Counted from the stretch's first letter, positions 9,179-18,372 are shown. The stretch is 64,000 nt of DNA from Paenibacillus sp. FSL W8-0186 (GCF_037969765.1 NZ_CP150207.1:4147001-4211000); one strand, 5' to 3'. The notes: generated by a model not told the origin, from the sequence alone. Numbers and translations: made by a program.

Positions 9179-9948
9179 GCCTCCTCCAGCACTTTCATTT
9201 CCATAAAACTGCGGATAACCGCATCTGCATCCAGCAGATACGATTCTCCTCCGCCGTCCGGAGCTAATCCAACCGTCATCCGCACCCCAGCCTGCTTGCC
9301 CATCTGCATATCCCCGTTGCTGTCGCCCACGACGACCGCATGCTCAGGGGATACGCCAAGCTCGCGGCAAGCAAGCACAGCCATTTCGGGAAAAGGTTTG
9401 CCAAGGCTCACCCGATCCCTGCCGACAATAACGTCGAAATACCGCTCGATTCCCATCCAGCTCAAATGCTCGCTCGCCGCCTCCGTCGTATCTGACGTGA
9501 CAACAGCAAGTCGTATTCCCTGCGATTGGCAAGCCTCCAGTAAAGCTGCGAGCCCTGGCATCGGTCTGGCGTTTCTGCGCTTTCTCAGCTCAATCATCGC
9601 CGACGAGCTGAACTGCCTAACCTGAATCAGCGCTTCGTTCCAGGGAACTCCCGCCGCATACAGCTGCCAGGCGAGCAGCGCGGTGACCTCTTCCTCGCTC
9701 CCCATCGCCAGCGGCCCGGTCTTATCATAATCCTCGATCTGCTGCCGCTCATCCAGCTTGAGCCCCAGCAGCGCTGCTCTGCTGTCGATCCGCCGCGCCC
9801 CCAGCAATTCCAAATGGCTGTCCAGCAAATCCAGCAGCGTCATCGCCCATTCTCCCCAGAGGGCCATGAAATCCAGCAAGGTTCCGTCCTTATCGAATAA
9901 TATCGCCTGGCATGGCACCCTGCGTCCGCCTGCCTGAACAATCGCCAT
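9175..9948 (-). CDS. HAD-superfamily hydrolase (phosphoglycolate-phosphatase-like)
   Basis: The 257-residue protein has the HAD motif I DKDGT at 19-23, motif II threonine in VVTSD, motif III lysine in GKPFPE, and motif IV as GDSNGD. A helical cap lies between motifs I and II. These features give a phosphatase acting on small phosphorylated metabolites; the substrate is not identifiable. The start is set by a GGGAGGA site 7 bases upstream; earlier in-frame ATG codons lack a properly spaced site. It leads the operon with the sirtuin and possibly the aldo/keto reductase. Confidence 0.85.
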   Translation of the reverse strand: MAIVQAGGRRVPCQAILFDKDGTLLDFMALWGEWAMTLLDLLDSHLELLGARRIDSRAALLGLKLDERQQIEDYDKTGPLAMGSEEEVTALLAWQLYAAGVPWNEALIQVRQFSSSAMIELRKRRNARPMPGLAALLEACQSQGIRLAVVTSDTTEAASEHLSWMGIERYFDVIVGRDRVSLGKPFPEMAVLACRELGVSPEHAVVVGDSNGDMQMGKQAGVRMTVGLAPDGGGESYLLDADAVIRSFMEMKVLEEA

Positions 9949-10014
9949 AGTCATTCCTCCCGGTTTCATCGTTCGCTTTATGCAGCCCTCGTACAGCTTA
10001 CTCACATTACCGCT

Positions 10015-10043
10015 ATTGTATATGATTCAATACTTTGCCACAA
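10015..10043 (-). promoter_or_regulatory. Candidate promoter of the HAD-sirtuin operon
   Basis: Minus-strand TTGTGG (10038-10043), a 17-base spacer and TACAAT (10015-10020), about 65-95 bases upstream of the HAD start codon. Confidence 0.5.
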
Positions 10044-10068
10044 ATGCGCGGACTGACAGCGTTTTCTA

Positions 10069-10086
10069 TTGTGATAATTATCACGT
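10069..10086. promoter_or_regulatory. CRP/FNR-type palindromic operator
   Basis: A perfect 14-base palindrome GTGATAATTATCAC (10071-10084) sits in TTGTGA-N6-TCACGT. This fits TGTGA-N6-TCACA, the site of CRP/FNR-family regulators. It lies between the divergent HAD operon and the acyltransferase gene. Its centre (10077.5) is about 61.5 bases upstream of the start predicted from a plus-strand TATACT box at 10127-10132. Confidence 0.5.
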
Positions 10087-10173
10087 GTGCTGATCTTCAA
10101 AAAGAGTACCTTTATTACAGAGACCGTATACTTAAAATTTTGAATGATTGAAAGGCTTGAGGAGGCTGTCAGC

Positions 10174-11232
10174 ATGAAGACGAACATCATCCCATCGAAT
10201 CCGCGCGGAGAGGCATTTTTTCTCAACCTGCGCTTTTTACTGATCATTTGCGTCTTCATCGGCAATGCCATCGAGCCGCTGATCCAAGACATAGACGCCA
10301 TGCATGCTCTATATGTATGGATTTTTACTTTTCATATGCCGCTGTTCGTATTCGTCACCGGTTACTTCGCCAAAACCAATCTGCTCGGCCTGCCCGGCCG
10401 CAGGCTGATGCTGCAAATCAGCCTCCAGTACGTGATCTTTCAAAGCCTGTATTCGATACTGGACGTTGCCGTATTTAAGGTACAGAACATCCACCATTCC
10501 TTCTTTGCCCCGTACCTGCTGCTCTGGTTCCTAGCCAGTCATCTGTGCTGGCGCGTACTGCTGACCGTCATGAACAAATGGATGCCCCGCCAGCAGCTGG
10601 CGGTATCGCTTGCTCTGGGCGTGCTCGTTGGATATTTGCAAGTAGATGGAGTATGGCTCAGCTTGTCGCGGACCTTTGTGTACTTGCCTTTCTTTATTGC
10701 CGGTTATCATTTTTCATTTGCCTATTTGGAGAAATTCTTCACTCCTTTGGCCCGTGCGATTATTATGTCATTTGCCGGTGTTATGCTGGTCGCCGTCGTT
10801 TTATGGGGGCAGCTCATCGATGCCGGATGGCTGTACGGCAGCATGACGTACGGGCAGCTCGGTCATGACGAATGGTATGCCGGGGCCTACCGGCTGGCTC
10901 TTTACGCCCTGCAGCTGCTGGCAGGAATCGCCTTTCTGTCTTTCGTGCCCTTGCGGGTGAGCAGGCTGACCGATCTGGGACGGCGCACCTTGTATGTGTT
11001 CCTCCTGCATGGATTCATTATCCGCTTTGCGGCAGCCTCTCCTTTATATGATCGCATTACGAATACGGCAGCTTCCGCCATGCTTATTGTCGGGGCTATC
11101 TTCCTGACCCTTGTGCTCAGCCATCCCCTTGTACGCAAATGGACGTCGCCGGTCATTGAACCGCCGGTGCAATGGCTGCTGAAGTTGGAGCGCCGGGCAT
11201 TCCGCCCCTTCCGTACAGTCAGCAAGCATTGA
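10174..11232 (+). CDS. Integral membrane acyltransferase (Acyltransferase_3 family)
   Basis: The 352-residue protein has about ten hydrophobic helices and opens with an NLRFLLIICVFIGN helix followed by FTFHMPLFVFVTGYFAK. That HMPLF...GYF motif is the hallmark of acyltransferase-3 O-acetylases, which transfer acyl groups to sugars of envelope polysaccharides. The start was placed at the ATG 8 bases after GGAGG; an earlier in-frame ATG lacks a site. It stands alone and is followed by a terminator. The acceptor sugar cannot be deduced. The predicted promoter has a good -10 but a poor -35, consistent with activator control from the upstream palindrome. Confidence 0.8.
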   Translation: MKTNIIPSNPRGEAFFLNLRFLLIICVFIGNAIEPLIQDIDAMHALYVWIFTFHMPLFVFVTGYFAKTNLLGLPGRRLMLQISLQYVIFQSLYSILDVAVFKVQNIHHSFFAPYLLLWFLASHLCWRVLLTVMNKWMPRQQLAVSLALGVLVGYLQVDGVWLSLSRTFVYLPFFIAGYHFSFAYLEKFFTPLARAIIMSFAGVMLVAVVLWGQLIDAGWLYGSMTYGQLGHDEWYAGAYRLALYALQLLAGIAFLSFVPLRVSRLTDLGRRTLYVFLLHGFIIRFAAASPLYDRITNTAASAMLIVGAIFLTLVLSHPLVRKWTSPVIEPPVQWLLKLERRAFRPFRTVSKH

Positions 11233-11271
11233 CCAGCCGAATCAGCAGCATTGAAGAATATTGCCAATTTT

Positions 11272-11293
11272 AGAGCCATTTGGCTCTTTTTTT
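11272..11293 (+). terminator. Terminator of the acyltransferase gene
   Basis: AGAGCC, a 4-base loop and GGCTCT, followed by a run of T residues. Confidence 0.85.
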
Positions 11294-11303
11294 GGTTTCT
11301 GGC

Positions 11304-11329
11304 GTTTCAAACTAACTGACTGTGGTAAA
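11304..11329 (+). promoter_or_regulatory. Candidate SigB-like promoter of gsiB
   Basis: GTTTCA (11304-11309), a 14-base spacer and GGTAAA (11324-11329) resemble the general-stress pattern GTTTAA-N12/15-GGGTAT. B. subtilis gsiB is a classic SigB gene. The match is imperfect and SigB itself is not in this window. Confidence 0.4.
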
Positions 11330-11376
11330 TAAATCATACGCAAAACAATATTTTTCGCATAAGGAGTTGATTGGAA

Positions 11377-11640
11377 ATGGCACGCGGAAACGGCAAAATG
11401 AGCCGTCAAGAAGCCGGTCGCTTGGGAGGACAGGCCACCTCCAAAAACCACGGCAAGGAGTTCTACCAGGAAATCGGGCAAAAAGGCGGAGAAGCTACTT
11501 CCAGAAGCCACAGCAAGGAATTCTATCAAGAGATCGGCCAAAAGGGCGGAGAAGCCACCTCCGAGAAGCACGATAAGGAGTTCTACCGCCGTATAGGACG
11601 CATGGGCGGGGAAGCCCGTAACAACATTAACAATAAATAA
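11377..11640 (+). CDS. gsiB: GsiB-like stress hydrophilin with KGG repeats
   Basis: The protein (87 residues) is very hydrophilic and consists of 20-residue repeats with the frame GGEATS-x-x-H-x-KEFYQEIGQK. Two full copies are near-identical, flanked by degenerate first and last copies. This is the glucose-starvation-inducible protein B/LEA-like family, thought to protect against desiccation and stress. B. subtilis GsiB is about 123 residues with more repeats, so this is a short version. The ATG lies 10 bases after AAGGAG; a TTG two codons earlier is a possible alternative start. It is monocistronic, with a strong terminator 27 bases downstream. Confidence 0.88.
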   Translation: MARGNGKMSRQEAGRLGGQATSKNHGKEFYQEIGQKGGEATSRSHSKEFYQEIGQKGGEATSEKHDKEFYRRIGRMGGEARNNINNK

Positions 11641-11666
11641 GGATGGAAAACCATCCGTTTGCAAGG

Positions 11667-11699
11667 AAGAGTTCCAGATTAGACTGGGGCTCTTTTTTT
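11667..11699 (+). terminator. Terminator of gsiB
   Basis: An 11-base stem (AAGAGTTCCAG against CTGGGGCTCTT, two G-U pairs), a 6-base loop and seven T residues. Confidence 0.9.
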
Positions 11700-11832
11700 A
11701 ATCAAAAACCTTTCTTCCAATCCTTATCAAGCGCTAGAAAAAGCCGAATACATATGATAGACTTTAGAGAAAACCTTTAGCGGTGTAAAGTTCCAAAATC
11801 ACAATATACATTTTATGGGGGGATAGGCAACC

Positions 11833-13518
11833 ATGACTGCCAAGAAAATGCGTTCAGATATGATCAAAAAAGGCTTCGACCGCGCGCCTCACCGCAGTTT
11901 GCTGCGGGCTGCAGGCGTAAAGGACGAGGATTTCGGTAAACCGTTCATCGCCGTATGTAACTCCTATATTGATATCGTTCCTGGCCATGTGCATTTGCAG
12001 GAATTCGGTAAAATCGTCAAAGAAGCGATCCGCGAAGCTGGCGGCGTACCTTTTGAATTCAACACCATCGGTGTCGATGATGGTATTGCGATGGGGCACA
12101 TCGGGATGCGTTATTCCCTGCCGAGCCGGGAAATCATTGCCGACTCCCTGGAAACCGTTGTTTCCGCCCACTGGTTCGACGGAATGGTCTGCATCCCGAA
12201 CTGTGACAAGATCACGCCAGGGATGATGATGGGCGCGCTTCGCGTGAACATCCCGACTGTATTCGTCAGCGGCGGACCGATGAAAGCCGGCGTAGACAGC
12301 AAAGGACGCAAACTGTCCTTGACTTCTGTCTTCGAAGGCGTAGGGGCTTATCAAGCGGGCAAGATCGACGATGCTGACCTGCTTGAGCTTGAACAATACG
12401 GCTGTCCGACTTGCGGCTCCTGCTCCGGTATGTTCACGGCCAACTCTATGAACTGTCTCGCCGAAGCGCTGGGACTGGCCATGCCGGGCAACGGTACGAT
12501 TCTCGCGGTTGACGAAGCGCGGAAGGATTTCGTAAGACAATCCGCCCGTCAATTGATGGAGCTGATCAAGCTTGATCTTAAACCACGTGATATCGTAACG
12601 AAAGAATCGATCGACAACGCCTTCGCGCTTGATATGGCTATGGGTGGATCAACCAATACAGTGCTGCACACCTTGGCTTTGGCTCAGGAAGCAGGCATCG
12701 ATTACCCGCTGGAGCGTATCAACGAGGTGGCCAACCGTGTCCCTCATATTTCGAAGCTGGCTCCGGCATCCGACCACTTCATCGAAGACGTTCACCGGGC
12801 TGGCGGCGTAAGTGCCGTAATCAACGAGCTGTTGAAGAAGCCTGGAGCGATCCATGGCGGCCAAATGACCGTAACGGGCAAGACGCTTGCCGAGAACGTG
12901 GCCGGCAGCGAGGTCCATGACCGTGAAGTTATCCGTTCCATCGACAACCCGCATTCCGAGAAAGGCGGCCTCGCCATTCTGTACGGCAACCTTGCACCTG
13001 AAGGTTCCGTAATCAAGGTCGGTGCGGTTGATCCTTCGGTTGGCGGATACCATAAAGGCCCTGCCATCTGCTTCGACTCGCAGGAGCAAGCGCTGGAAGG
13101 CATCGCAAATGGCAAGGTCAAGGAAGGCCATGTCGTCGTCATTCGCTATGAAGGGCCAAAAGGCGGACCAGGTATGCCGGAAATGCTTGCTCCAACCTCG
13201 CAAATTGCCGGTATGGGCCTTGGCGCAAAAGTCGGCCTCATTACGGACGGCCGCTTCTCTGGAGCTTCCCGCGGCATCAGTATCGGCCATATTTCTCCGG
13301 AAGCAGCCGAAGGCGGACCAATCGCTTTCGTAGAAGATGGAGATATCATCGAGCTGGATCTGAATAACCGCAAAATCGAGCTTCATGTTTCCGATGAGGA
13401 AATGGCCCGTCGCCGTGCGAACTGGAAAGGCTTCGAGCCGAAGGTGAAGACTGGTTACCTTGCCCGCTATTCCAAGCTCGTTACCAACGCGAGCAACGGC
13501 GGAGTTATGAAAATTTAA
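11833..13518 (+). CDS. ilvD: Dihydroxy-acid dehydratase
   Basis: This 561-residue IlvD/Edd-family iron-sulfur enzyme dehydrates 2,3-dihydroxy-isovalerate and 2,3-dihydroxy-3-methylvalerate, the step before transamination in valine and isoleucine synthesis. Candidate cluster cysteines are C42, C124 and the CPTCGSC group at 191-197. The signatures CDKITPGM and GGSTNT are present. Length matches the family. A GGGGGG-type ribosome site precedes the ATG. It stands alone here, away from the other ilv genes, and is flanked by terminators. No T-box was seen in the 133 bases upstream of its ATG. Confidence 0.96.
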   Translation: MTAKKMRSDMIKKGFDRAPHRSLLRAAGVKDEDFGKPFIAVCNSYIDIVPGHVHLQEFGKIVKEAIREAGGVPFEFNTIGVDDGIAMGHIGMRYSLPSREIIADSLETVVSAHWFDGMVCIPNCDKITPGMMMGALRVNIPTVFVSGGPMKAGVDSKGRKLSLTSVFEGVGAYQAGKIDDADLLELEQYGCPTCGSCSGMFTANSMNCLAEALGLAMPGNGTILAVDEARKDFVRQSARQLMELIKLDLKPRDIVTKESIDNAFALDMAMGGSTNTVLHTLALAQEAGIDYPLERINEVANRVPHISKLAPASDHFIEDVHRAGGVSAVINELLKKPGAIHGGQMTVTGKTLAENVAGSEVHDREVIRSIDNPHSEKGGLAILYGNLAPEGSVIKVGAVDPSVGGYHKGPAICFDSQEQALEGIANGKVKEGHVVVIRYEGPKGGPGMPEMLAPTSQIAGMGLGAKVGLITDGRFSGASRGISIGHISPEAAEGGPIAFVEDGDIIELDLNNRKIELHVSDEEMARRRANWKGFEPKVKTGYLARYSKLVTNASNGGVMKI

Positions 13519-13542
13519 TTGAAATCATCTTCATATGCATAG

Positions 13543-13581
13543 AAAGGGGCGGTTCCACATCTTCATGTGGAACCGCCCTTT
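13543..13581. terminator. Bidirectional terminator between ilvD and the deacetylase gene
   Basis: Near-perfect hairpin with arms of about 17 bases (GGGCGGTTCCACAT against ATGTGGAACCGCCC) and a 4-base loop. It has T-rich ends on both strands between convergent genes. Confidence 0.9.
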
Positions 13582-13591
13582 AGTGTTAGGA

Positions 13592-15043
13592 CTAACACGG
13601 CTGCGTTGCGCTTAAAGCAGTCTCCTCGGGCTCCGCGCTCTCCTGGTCGGAGGCGATCTCACCGCTCTCTTTGCCAGAGAAACGGCGATGCGACCCATCC
13701 TCAGAGTATTTATCAAGCAAGAGCTCCATTGGCATTACGATAAGCTTAGGTATCAGTTCATGGGAGGAACGCTGCTTGAGGCGATCCCCGCCGGAAGGAT
13801 GAATGACGCTCATCAGAAATTTCAAGTACAGGCGCGTCGAGCGGGCGAAGAAGCTGTCCGGCAGATCGGTTACCGTAAACCCGAACTGCTCCGGCCCGCG
13901 GTTGATCATGCTTACGCCATACAGGGCCTTGACATCCATTAATTCCGGATGGGTCTGAACATATTGCGCAAGCTCGGGAAGCGTCTTCTCGACGCCGCGG
14001 ATCATTTGGATGGCGATTTGTACGGACGTTCTCGAGCGAGAGCCAATTTCGAACAGCCGCTTATTGTCGAAATGAAGCTCCAATACCCGATCGCCGTTTG
14101 CAAGCTCTATATCGCCATTCATCATCACCGGCTCTCCCCGGTATGGGCGAATGCGGAAATGAAAGATCGGTTCTTCCTTATTTGTTGTTCTCAGCTGGAA
14201 GACAAAATGAAAAAGTCTCTCCCACAGCAGCCATAACGAGACAACAATACGTTTACCGAAGGAAAGGCTTGCCTTCTGCTTCGAAGTTTCCTTTGGCGCG
14301 GCTGCCATGCTTTTTTGACCGCGGGACTCGCGTTTCACCGCTTCGCTCCGCTGGATCATATCGTCAATCCGGATCGTGCCGATTCCCTGCTTCTCGGCTA
14401 CCTGCAGTACTCTTTCCAGCGCTTTCAGCATTTCCATAGGGGCTTGCGCATTCGCTCCGAGCGTATTTCCGCAATCATGCAGCAGAAATACTTCGCCGCC
14501 CCTCAGCTTCTTCAGCATGCGCTCCGTTAATCGATCTGCACCCAGGCGCTGGCGCCAATCGCCAAACATCGACGACCAGAGCACAATCTGCGTCTCGTTG
14601 CGTCTGGCGAAGTCGAACAAATTGACGATTCCCCAAGGCGGACGGTAGTAATGCGTATTACTGCCGATAATGTCATGGATAATTTTATTCGTTCGTTGAA
14701 TCTGCTTCTTAACCGCTGCCGGTCCCATTAGCCAGTTCGTCTTATGAACATAATTATGAATGCCAATCAAATGGCCTTCTTCATGCATTCGCTTGATCAA
14801 ATGCGGGTACTTCTCCGCATTCGAGCCGACAACAAAAAAAGTGGCTTTCGCTCCGTATTTCTTTAGCAAATCAAGCAGCTGCGACGTATATACCGGGTCC
14901 GGACCGTCATCGAAGGTTAGAGCAAACTCATTCATCCCGATCCCTCGCCTGAATACGCGAAAACCGAACAACCGCGTAATCAAACCGGGTATAAAAGCGT
15001 ATAGTGTTGAAATATAAAATAACCACAGCAGCAAAGTCTCCAT
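13592..15043 (-). CDS. Polysaccharide deacetylase (NodB domain) with a long C-terminal domain
   Basis: The protein (483 residues) has an N-terminal membrane anchor (about residues 3-28), then a NodB deacetylase domain at about 37-240. Metal and catalytic motifs are complete: TFDDGPDP at 43-50, H96 and H100, RPPWG at 134-138, and HD at 189-190. It should remove N-acetyl groups from an envelope polysaccharide outside the membrane. A basic linker leads to a second domain of about 200 residues (from about residue 265) that resembles the B. subtilis YkoP-like domain, which I call only tentatively. The ATG at 15043 sits behind GTGGGG; a GTG ten codons upstream is an alternative. Confidence 0.8.
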   Translation of the reverse strand: METLLLWLFYISTLYAFIPGLITRLFGFRVFRRGIGMNEFALTFDDGPDPVYTSQLLDLLKKYGAKATFFVVGSNAEKYPHLIKRMHEEGHLIGIHNYVHKTNWLMGPAAVKKQIQRTNKIIHDIIGSNTHYYRPPWGIVNLFDFARRNETQIVLWSSMFGDWRQRLGADRLTERMLKKLRGGEVFLLHDCGNTLGANAQAPMEMLKALERVLQVAEKQGIGTIRIDDMIQRSEAVKRESRGQKSMAAAPKETSKQKASLSFGKRIVVSLWLLWERLFHFVFQLRTTNKEEPIFHFRIRPYRGEPVMMNGDIELANGDRVLELHFDNKRLFEIGSRSRTSVQIAIQMIRGVEKTLPELAQYVQTHPELMDVKALYGVSMINRGPEQFGFTVTDLPDSFFARSTRLYLKFLMSVIHPSGGDRLKQRSSHELIPKLIVMPMELLLDKYSEDGSHRRFSGKESGEIASDQESAEPEETALSATQPC

Positions 15044-15144
15044 GTTTTTTCCCCACTTTTCTATCTCATTCACTGACTTTGGCGGGCCCTAAGGCTTTTA
15101 GTGTATCCCTTTTATTTTATCATATTAACTCCAAATTTAGGGTC

Positions 15145-16932
15145 TTAAATTTCATGAATTCTTGCTGCCAGTAGATCCATCACTCTGCGGAACAGTTCAG
15201 TAGCTTGATGTGGCGCGCCTGGGCTTCGATTCTCCACAAGAACAGCCACTGCGTAACGGGGCTGCTTGGCCGGCCCGTATCCGATAAACCACTGATGATT
15301 GGCCGGCCTCCCGGCTGAGACAGTTTGCGCAGTTCCTGACTTGCCGGCCAGATGCCACTGGGCATTCTGCAAGGCTTGCCCTGTCCCATGACTTACGACT
15401 TCCTTCATCCAGCCGCGGAGTATTCTTGCCGTAGCCGGGGAAATAGCCCCGTATTTGGATGGAGCGGACTGGGGAGGAAGTTCAAGCATTCGGACGCCAT
15501 TTTTAAAATAAATATCCTGGACTAGCCGCGGCGCCGCGACTTTCCCATCATGGAGCAAGGTTACCACCAGGTTGGCAGCCTGCAAAGGTGACACCAGCAC
15601 ATCGCGTTGACCTAAAGCTGTTTGTGCCCTCGTTCCCCCATCAGGACTACCCCCTTTGGCGAACACGACTCCAGCCTCTTCTTGATCGATCTGCCTTAAC
15701 GCCAGACCTTCGCGAAAAGAAGGGCTCTGCCAACCGACCATGCGTCCGAGCCCCAATTTGTCCGCGGTACGTCCGATGCTGTCGGCCGTCAATCTCTCGC
15801 CTAACTCGGCAAACACGATATTGCAAGATTGGGCAAAAGCTTCCTTGAGCGTAATCATGCCATGCCCTCCTTCCTTCCAGCAAGAAAGACCGTATTTGCC
15901 GTAATGTCCCGTACAATGAAATTTTTCTCCCGGTGAAGCTACCCCCTCTTCCAACGCCGCTGCAGCGATGACCGTCTTAAAGATCGAACCCGGTACCGCA
16001 GCCTTCACCGCATGGTTGCTCCAACTGCCCTGCTCCAAATCGATTTGCCGGGGATTAAAAAAAGGACGCGATACCATAGCCACGACATCTCCCTGCGCCG
16101 CATCCAGGACAACGATTGCTCCTTCACGGATTCCCATCTGCTCGGTCAAATCTTCTAAATGCTGCTGAATCGTCCGATCCACAGTCGTGCGGACAGACAG
16201 CGGATAATAACGGTCATTAGCCGTTGTTAAACGCATTCCCAGACCGGATATCGGTCTTTTCTGTCCATCTACGGTATAGGCGGCCCGGGTAGATCCGACG
16301 CCGCGCAGAAACTGGTCAAAGGTGCGTTCCAGTCCCGACGCTCCAACCTGCAGCGATAAAGGAAGCCCCCGGCTATTCGTTTGCCCATAGAGACTGCGGA
16401 TATAATCCGGTCGCTGCGAAACATATCCGAGCCATTGTTTTCCCGATTTATCTTCCAAATAGCGCTGCATGTAAGGGAGAATCCTAAACCCGCTAACCTG
16501 GCTCCATCGCTCCGCCTCATGCTCAGCCAGCACGAGCGGTGCTTGCCCTTCCGGGCTTTTCCATATGAACGGATATTGAAGCCTGCTCCATTTCCCTTCC
16601 AACTCAGCCGCCGTAACCCCAAGCAAGTCAGCCACACCATGTATTTGACTTGTATCCGGCAAGTGTTTGAGCGGAAATAAGACGGGAACCCAAACCGTCT
16701 TCCCTGTCAGTGGTTCGCCATGCCGATCCAAGAATTGTCCTCTTCCTGGATCCAATTCTATTCCTTCCTCCCGCTGGCGCACGGCCAATTCATTCATCGT
16801 CATCCCAGACGCGCTAATGGCCTTATTGGCCGAAGCGATCTGAATCCAGACCATGCGAACTGCATATATAAGAAGCATCAGCATAAAACCTATTAGAATA
16901 TAAAATATGCGTCTTTTGCGAAGTAATGTCAT
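15145..16932 (-). CDS. Class B penicillin-binding protein (transpeptidase), PbpI-like
   Basis: The 595-residue peptidoglycan transpeptidase has an N-terminal signal anchor (about residues 9-27), a dimerisation/pedestal region and a C-terminal penicillin-binding domain. All three catalytic motifs are present: SIFK with S316/K319, SCN at 369-371, and KSGT starting at K531. No PASTA domains are present. The start was set at the ATG preceded by GGTGGAGG; 32 further upstream codons lack a site. Among B. subtilis proteins, size and position next to the yrr block point to PbpI (YrrR), but orthology is inferred from context. Confidence 0.85.
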   Translation of the reverse strand: MTLLRKRRIFYILIGFMLMLLIYAVRMVWIQIASANKAISASGMTMNELAVRQREEGIELDPGRGQFLDRHGEPLTGKTVWVPVLFPLKHLPDTSQIHGVADLLGVTAAELEGKWSRLQYPFIWKSPEGQAPLVLAEHEAERWSQVSGFRILPYMQRYLEDKSGKQWLGYVSQRPDYIRSLYGQTNSRGLPLSLQVGASGLERTFDQFLRGVGSTRAAYTVDGQKRPISGLGMRLTTANDRYYPLSVRTTVDRTIQQHLEDLTEQMGIREGAIVVLDAAQGDVVAMVSRPFFNPRQIDLEQGSWSNHAVKAAVPGSIFKTVIAAAALEEGVASPGEKFHCTGHYGKYGLSCWKEGGHGMITLKEAFAQSCNIVFAELGERLTADSIGRTADKLGLGRMVGWQSPSFREGLALRQIDQEEAGVVFAKGGSPDGGTRAQTALGQRDVLVSPLQAANLVVTLLHDGKVAAPRLVQDIYFKNGVRMLELPPQSAPSKYGAISPATARILRGWMKEVVSHGTGQALQNAQWHLAGKSGTAQTVSAGRPANHQWFIGYGPAKQPRYAVAVLVENRSPGAPHQATELFRRVMDLLAARIHEI

Positions 16933-17033
16933 CGTCCTCCACCTTTCCGTCTTCACATTATTTCCTGGGAAAAGCAGATTCACACTTTCAGGGTAATCTG
17001 GCTTGGTGAGCTGATAGAATTTCGCCATGAAAT

Positions 17034-17056
17034 GAAAAAAAACGCCATGCGGCGTT
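17034..17056 (-). terminator. Terminator (distal) after the HD-GYP gene
   Basis: AACGCC, a 4-base loop and GGCGTT, followed on the minus strand by a long T run. It is the second of two tandem terminators before the PBP gene. Confidence 0.8.
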
Positions 17057-17070
17057 ATAAACGGACAACT

Positions 17071-17103
17071 AAAAACCCAACTGAGTCAAAGGGTTCAGTC
17101 GGG
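17071..17103 (-). terminator. Terminator (proximal) after the HD-GYP gene
   Basis: Arms CCCAACTGA and TCAGTCGGG (one G-U pair) around a 10-base loop, followed by TTTTT on the minus strand, 14 bases after the stop codon. Confidence 0.85.
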
Positions 17104-17117
17104 CTTGTTCACATTAG

Positions 17118-18176
17118 TTATTCAAAAAATATTTCGACGATCTCAATATCTCTCTCCCGTGCCAAGTCTCTGAAGAAATCATCCACCTTAACAAGAGGTT
17201 TAAAAATATCGGTGGGGTTATTATACACAATCGTTGCATTTTCCCCATTGCTTAATTGCACCCGCTTGCCAATAAAGTTTGGCAGAAGGTTTTGAGTCAA
17301 GGCTTGGACTGCCCTTTCGTTTAGTTTTCCGAATCCAAGCTCATACACTTTCCGCAGCACAGTGATTAAACTATCATGCGGTTGCCGCCTAGGCGAAGTC
17401 GTCATTTCGACATATGCGTTGGCAACGGCTACAATTTGCGAATATGGATGTATTTCAGTTCTTCCGGTTCCCATTGGGTATCCGGAGCCGTCTTCATATT
17501 CGTGATGCTGGAGAGCAGCAAGTGCAATCGTCTTATTGTCCTTGATCGATTCCCGGATAATTTCGTAGCCATAGTGGGTATGGCGCCTCATTTCCTCCAG
17601 TTCTTCGCCCTGCAACTCGGTTTTGTTTTTTATAGATTGGCGCACACGGCTTTTGCCGATATCGTGCAAATATCCTGCTTTACTGATCTCATGGCACTCT
17701 TCTCTGGAGTATCCGAGCCAGGTAGCTATGTAATAAGACAGCAGTCCAACCTGCAGGGAATGATTATAAATGTTCACGTCGTCATTGCTGAGCATGTACA
17801 GCAGAGTTGTAATATTTTTGCGGTCATCCAGCGCCTCCAAAGTCGGCAGCAGTTGTTCGTCAACCATGGATTGATTGAATTTACCCGTCGTTAACGCTTC
17901 AAGGAAAATGGCCTGAAAAGCTTGAATCGTCTTATCGAAGTTTTTTCGCAATTCCTGGCTGAATCCTATACTGTCTGCGACATTTGAAGAGTAAGCCTCT
18001 TCGCTCCCCCTGTCACGCGGATCGATGTCGACATAATCAATGCTCTGGCGAATTAATAAGGCAATTTCCTCGGTTTGGATAACCGTACCTTTAGGCAATA
18101 TGTGAAGCCCAGCGCCATTAAAAGTATCTTCCCTTAATCTGTCTCCGGCCTTAAGCTCCATAACATGAGTTTTCAT
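17118..18176 (-). CDS. HD-GYP domain protein, probable cyclic-di-GMP phosphodiesterase
   Basis: The 352-residue protein has an N-terminal region of about 110 residues without a recognised sensor domain, then an HD-GYP domain. Key residues are intact: H139 in NHS, HD at 171-172 in LHDIGK, H199, HH at 224-225, and the GYP loop in DGSGYP at 229-234. Intact residues predict active hydrolysis of cyclic di-GMP. It has no membrane segments, so it acts in the cytoplasm. A GGGAGGG site lies 8 bases before the ATG. It is monocistronic, with two tandem terminators. Confidence 0.88.
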   Translation of the reverse strand: MKTHVMELKAGDRLREDTFNGAGLHILPKGTVIQTEEIALLIRQSIDYVDIDPRDRGSEEAYSSNVADSIGFSQELRKNFDKTIQAFQAIFLEALTTGKFNQSMVDEQLLPTLEALDDRKNITTLLYMLSNDDVNIYNHSLQVGLLSYYIATWLGYSREECHEISKAGYLHDIGKSRVRQSIKNKTELQGEELEEMRRHTHYGYEIIRESIKDNKTIALAALQHHEYEDGSGYPMGTGRTEIHPYSQIVAVANAYVEMTTSPRRQPHDSLITVLRKVYELGFGKLNERAVQALTQNLLPNFIGKRVQLSNGENATIVYNNPTDIFKPLVKVDDFFRDLARERDIEIVEIFFE

Positions 18177-18340
18177 AGAAAAGACCCTCCCTTCGTATCT
18201 AATCTGTTACACCTTATTTATAATATCGAAAGCTAAAGTCATTAATTAAATAGTGCTAAGGGCTATATCAAAAAGCAATTGTTATAATACTATAGCCTAA
18301 CCATGATCTAGGCCTTTTGGATCATTATCTAAATTTTAAA

Positions 18341-18372
18341 ATAAAAAAGAGGCGGAGATTTCTCTCCACCTC
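18341..18372 (-). terminator. Terminator of the Bax-inhibitor-1 family gene
   Basis: Ten-base arms (GAGGCGGAGA against TCTCCACCTC, one G-U pair), a 4-base loop, and TTTTTT on the minus strand. Confidence 0.9.
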
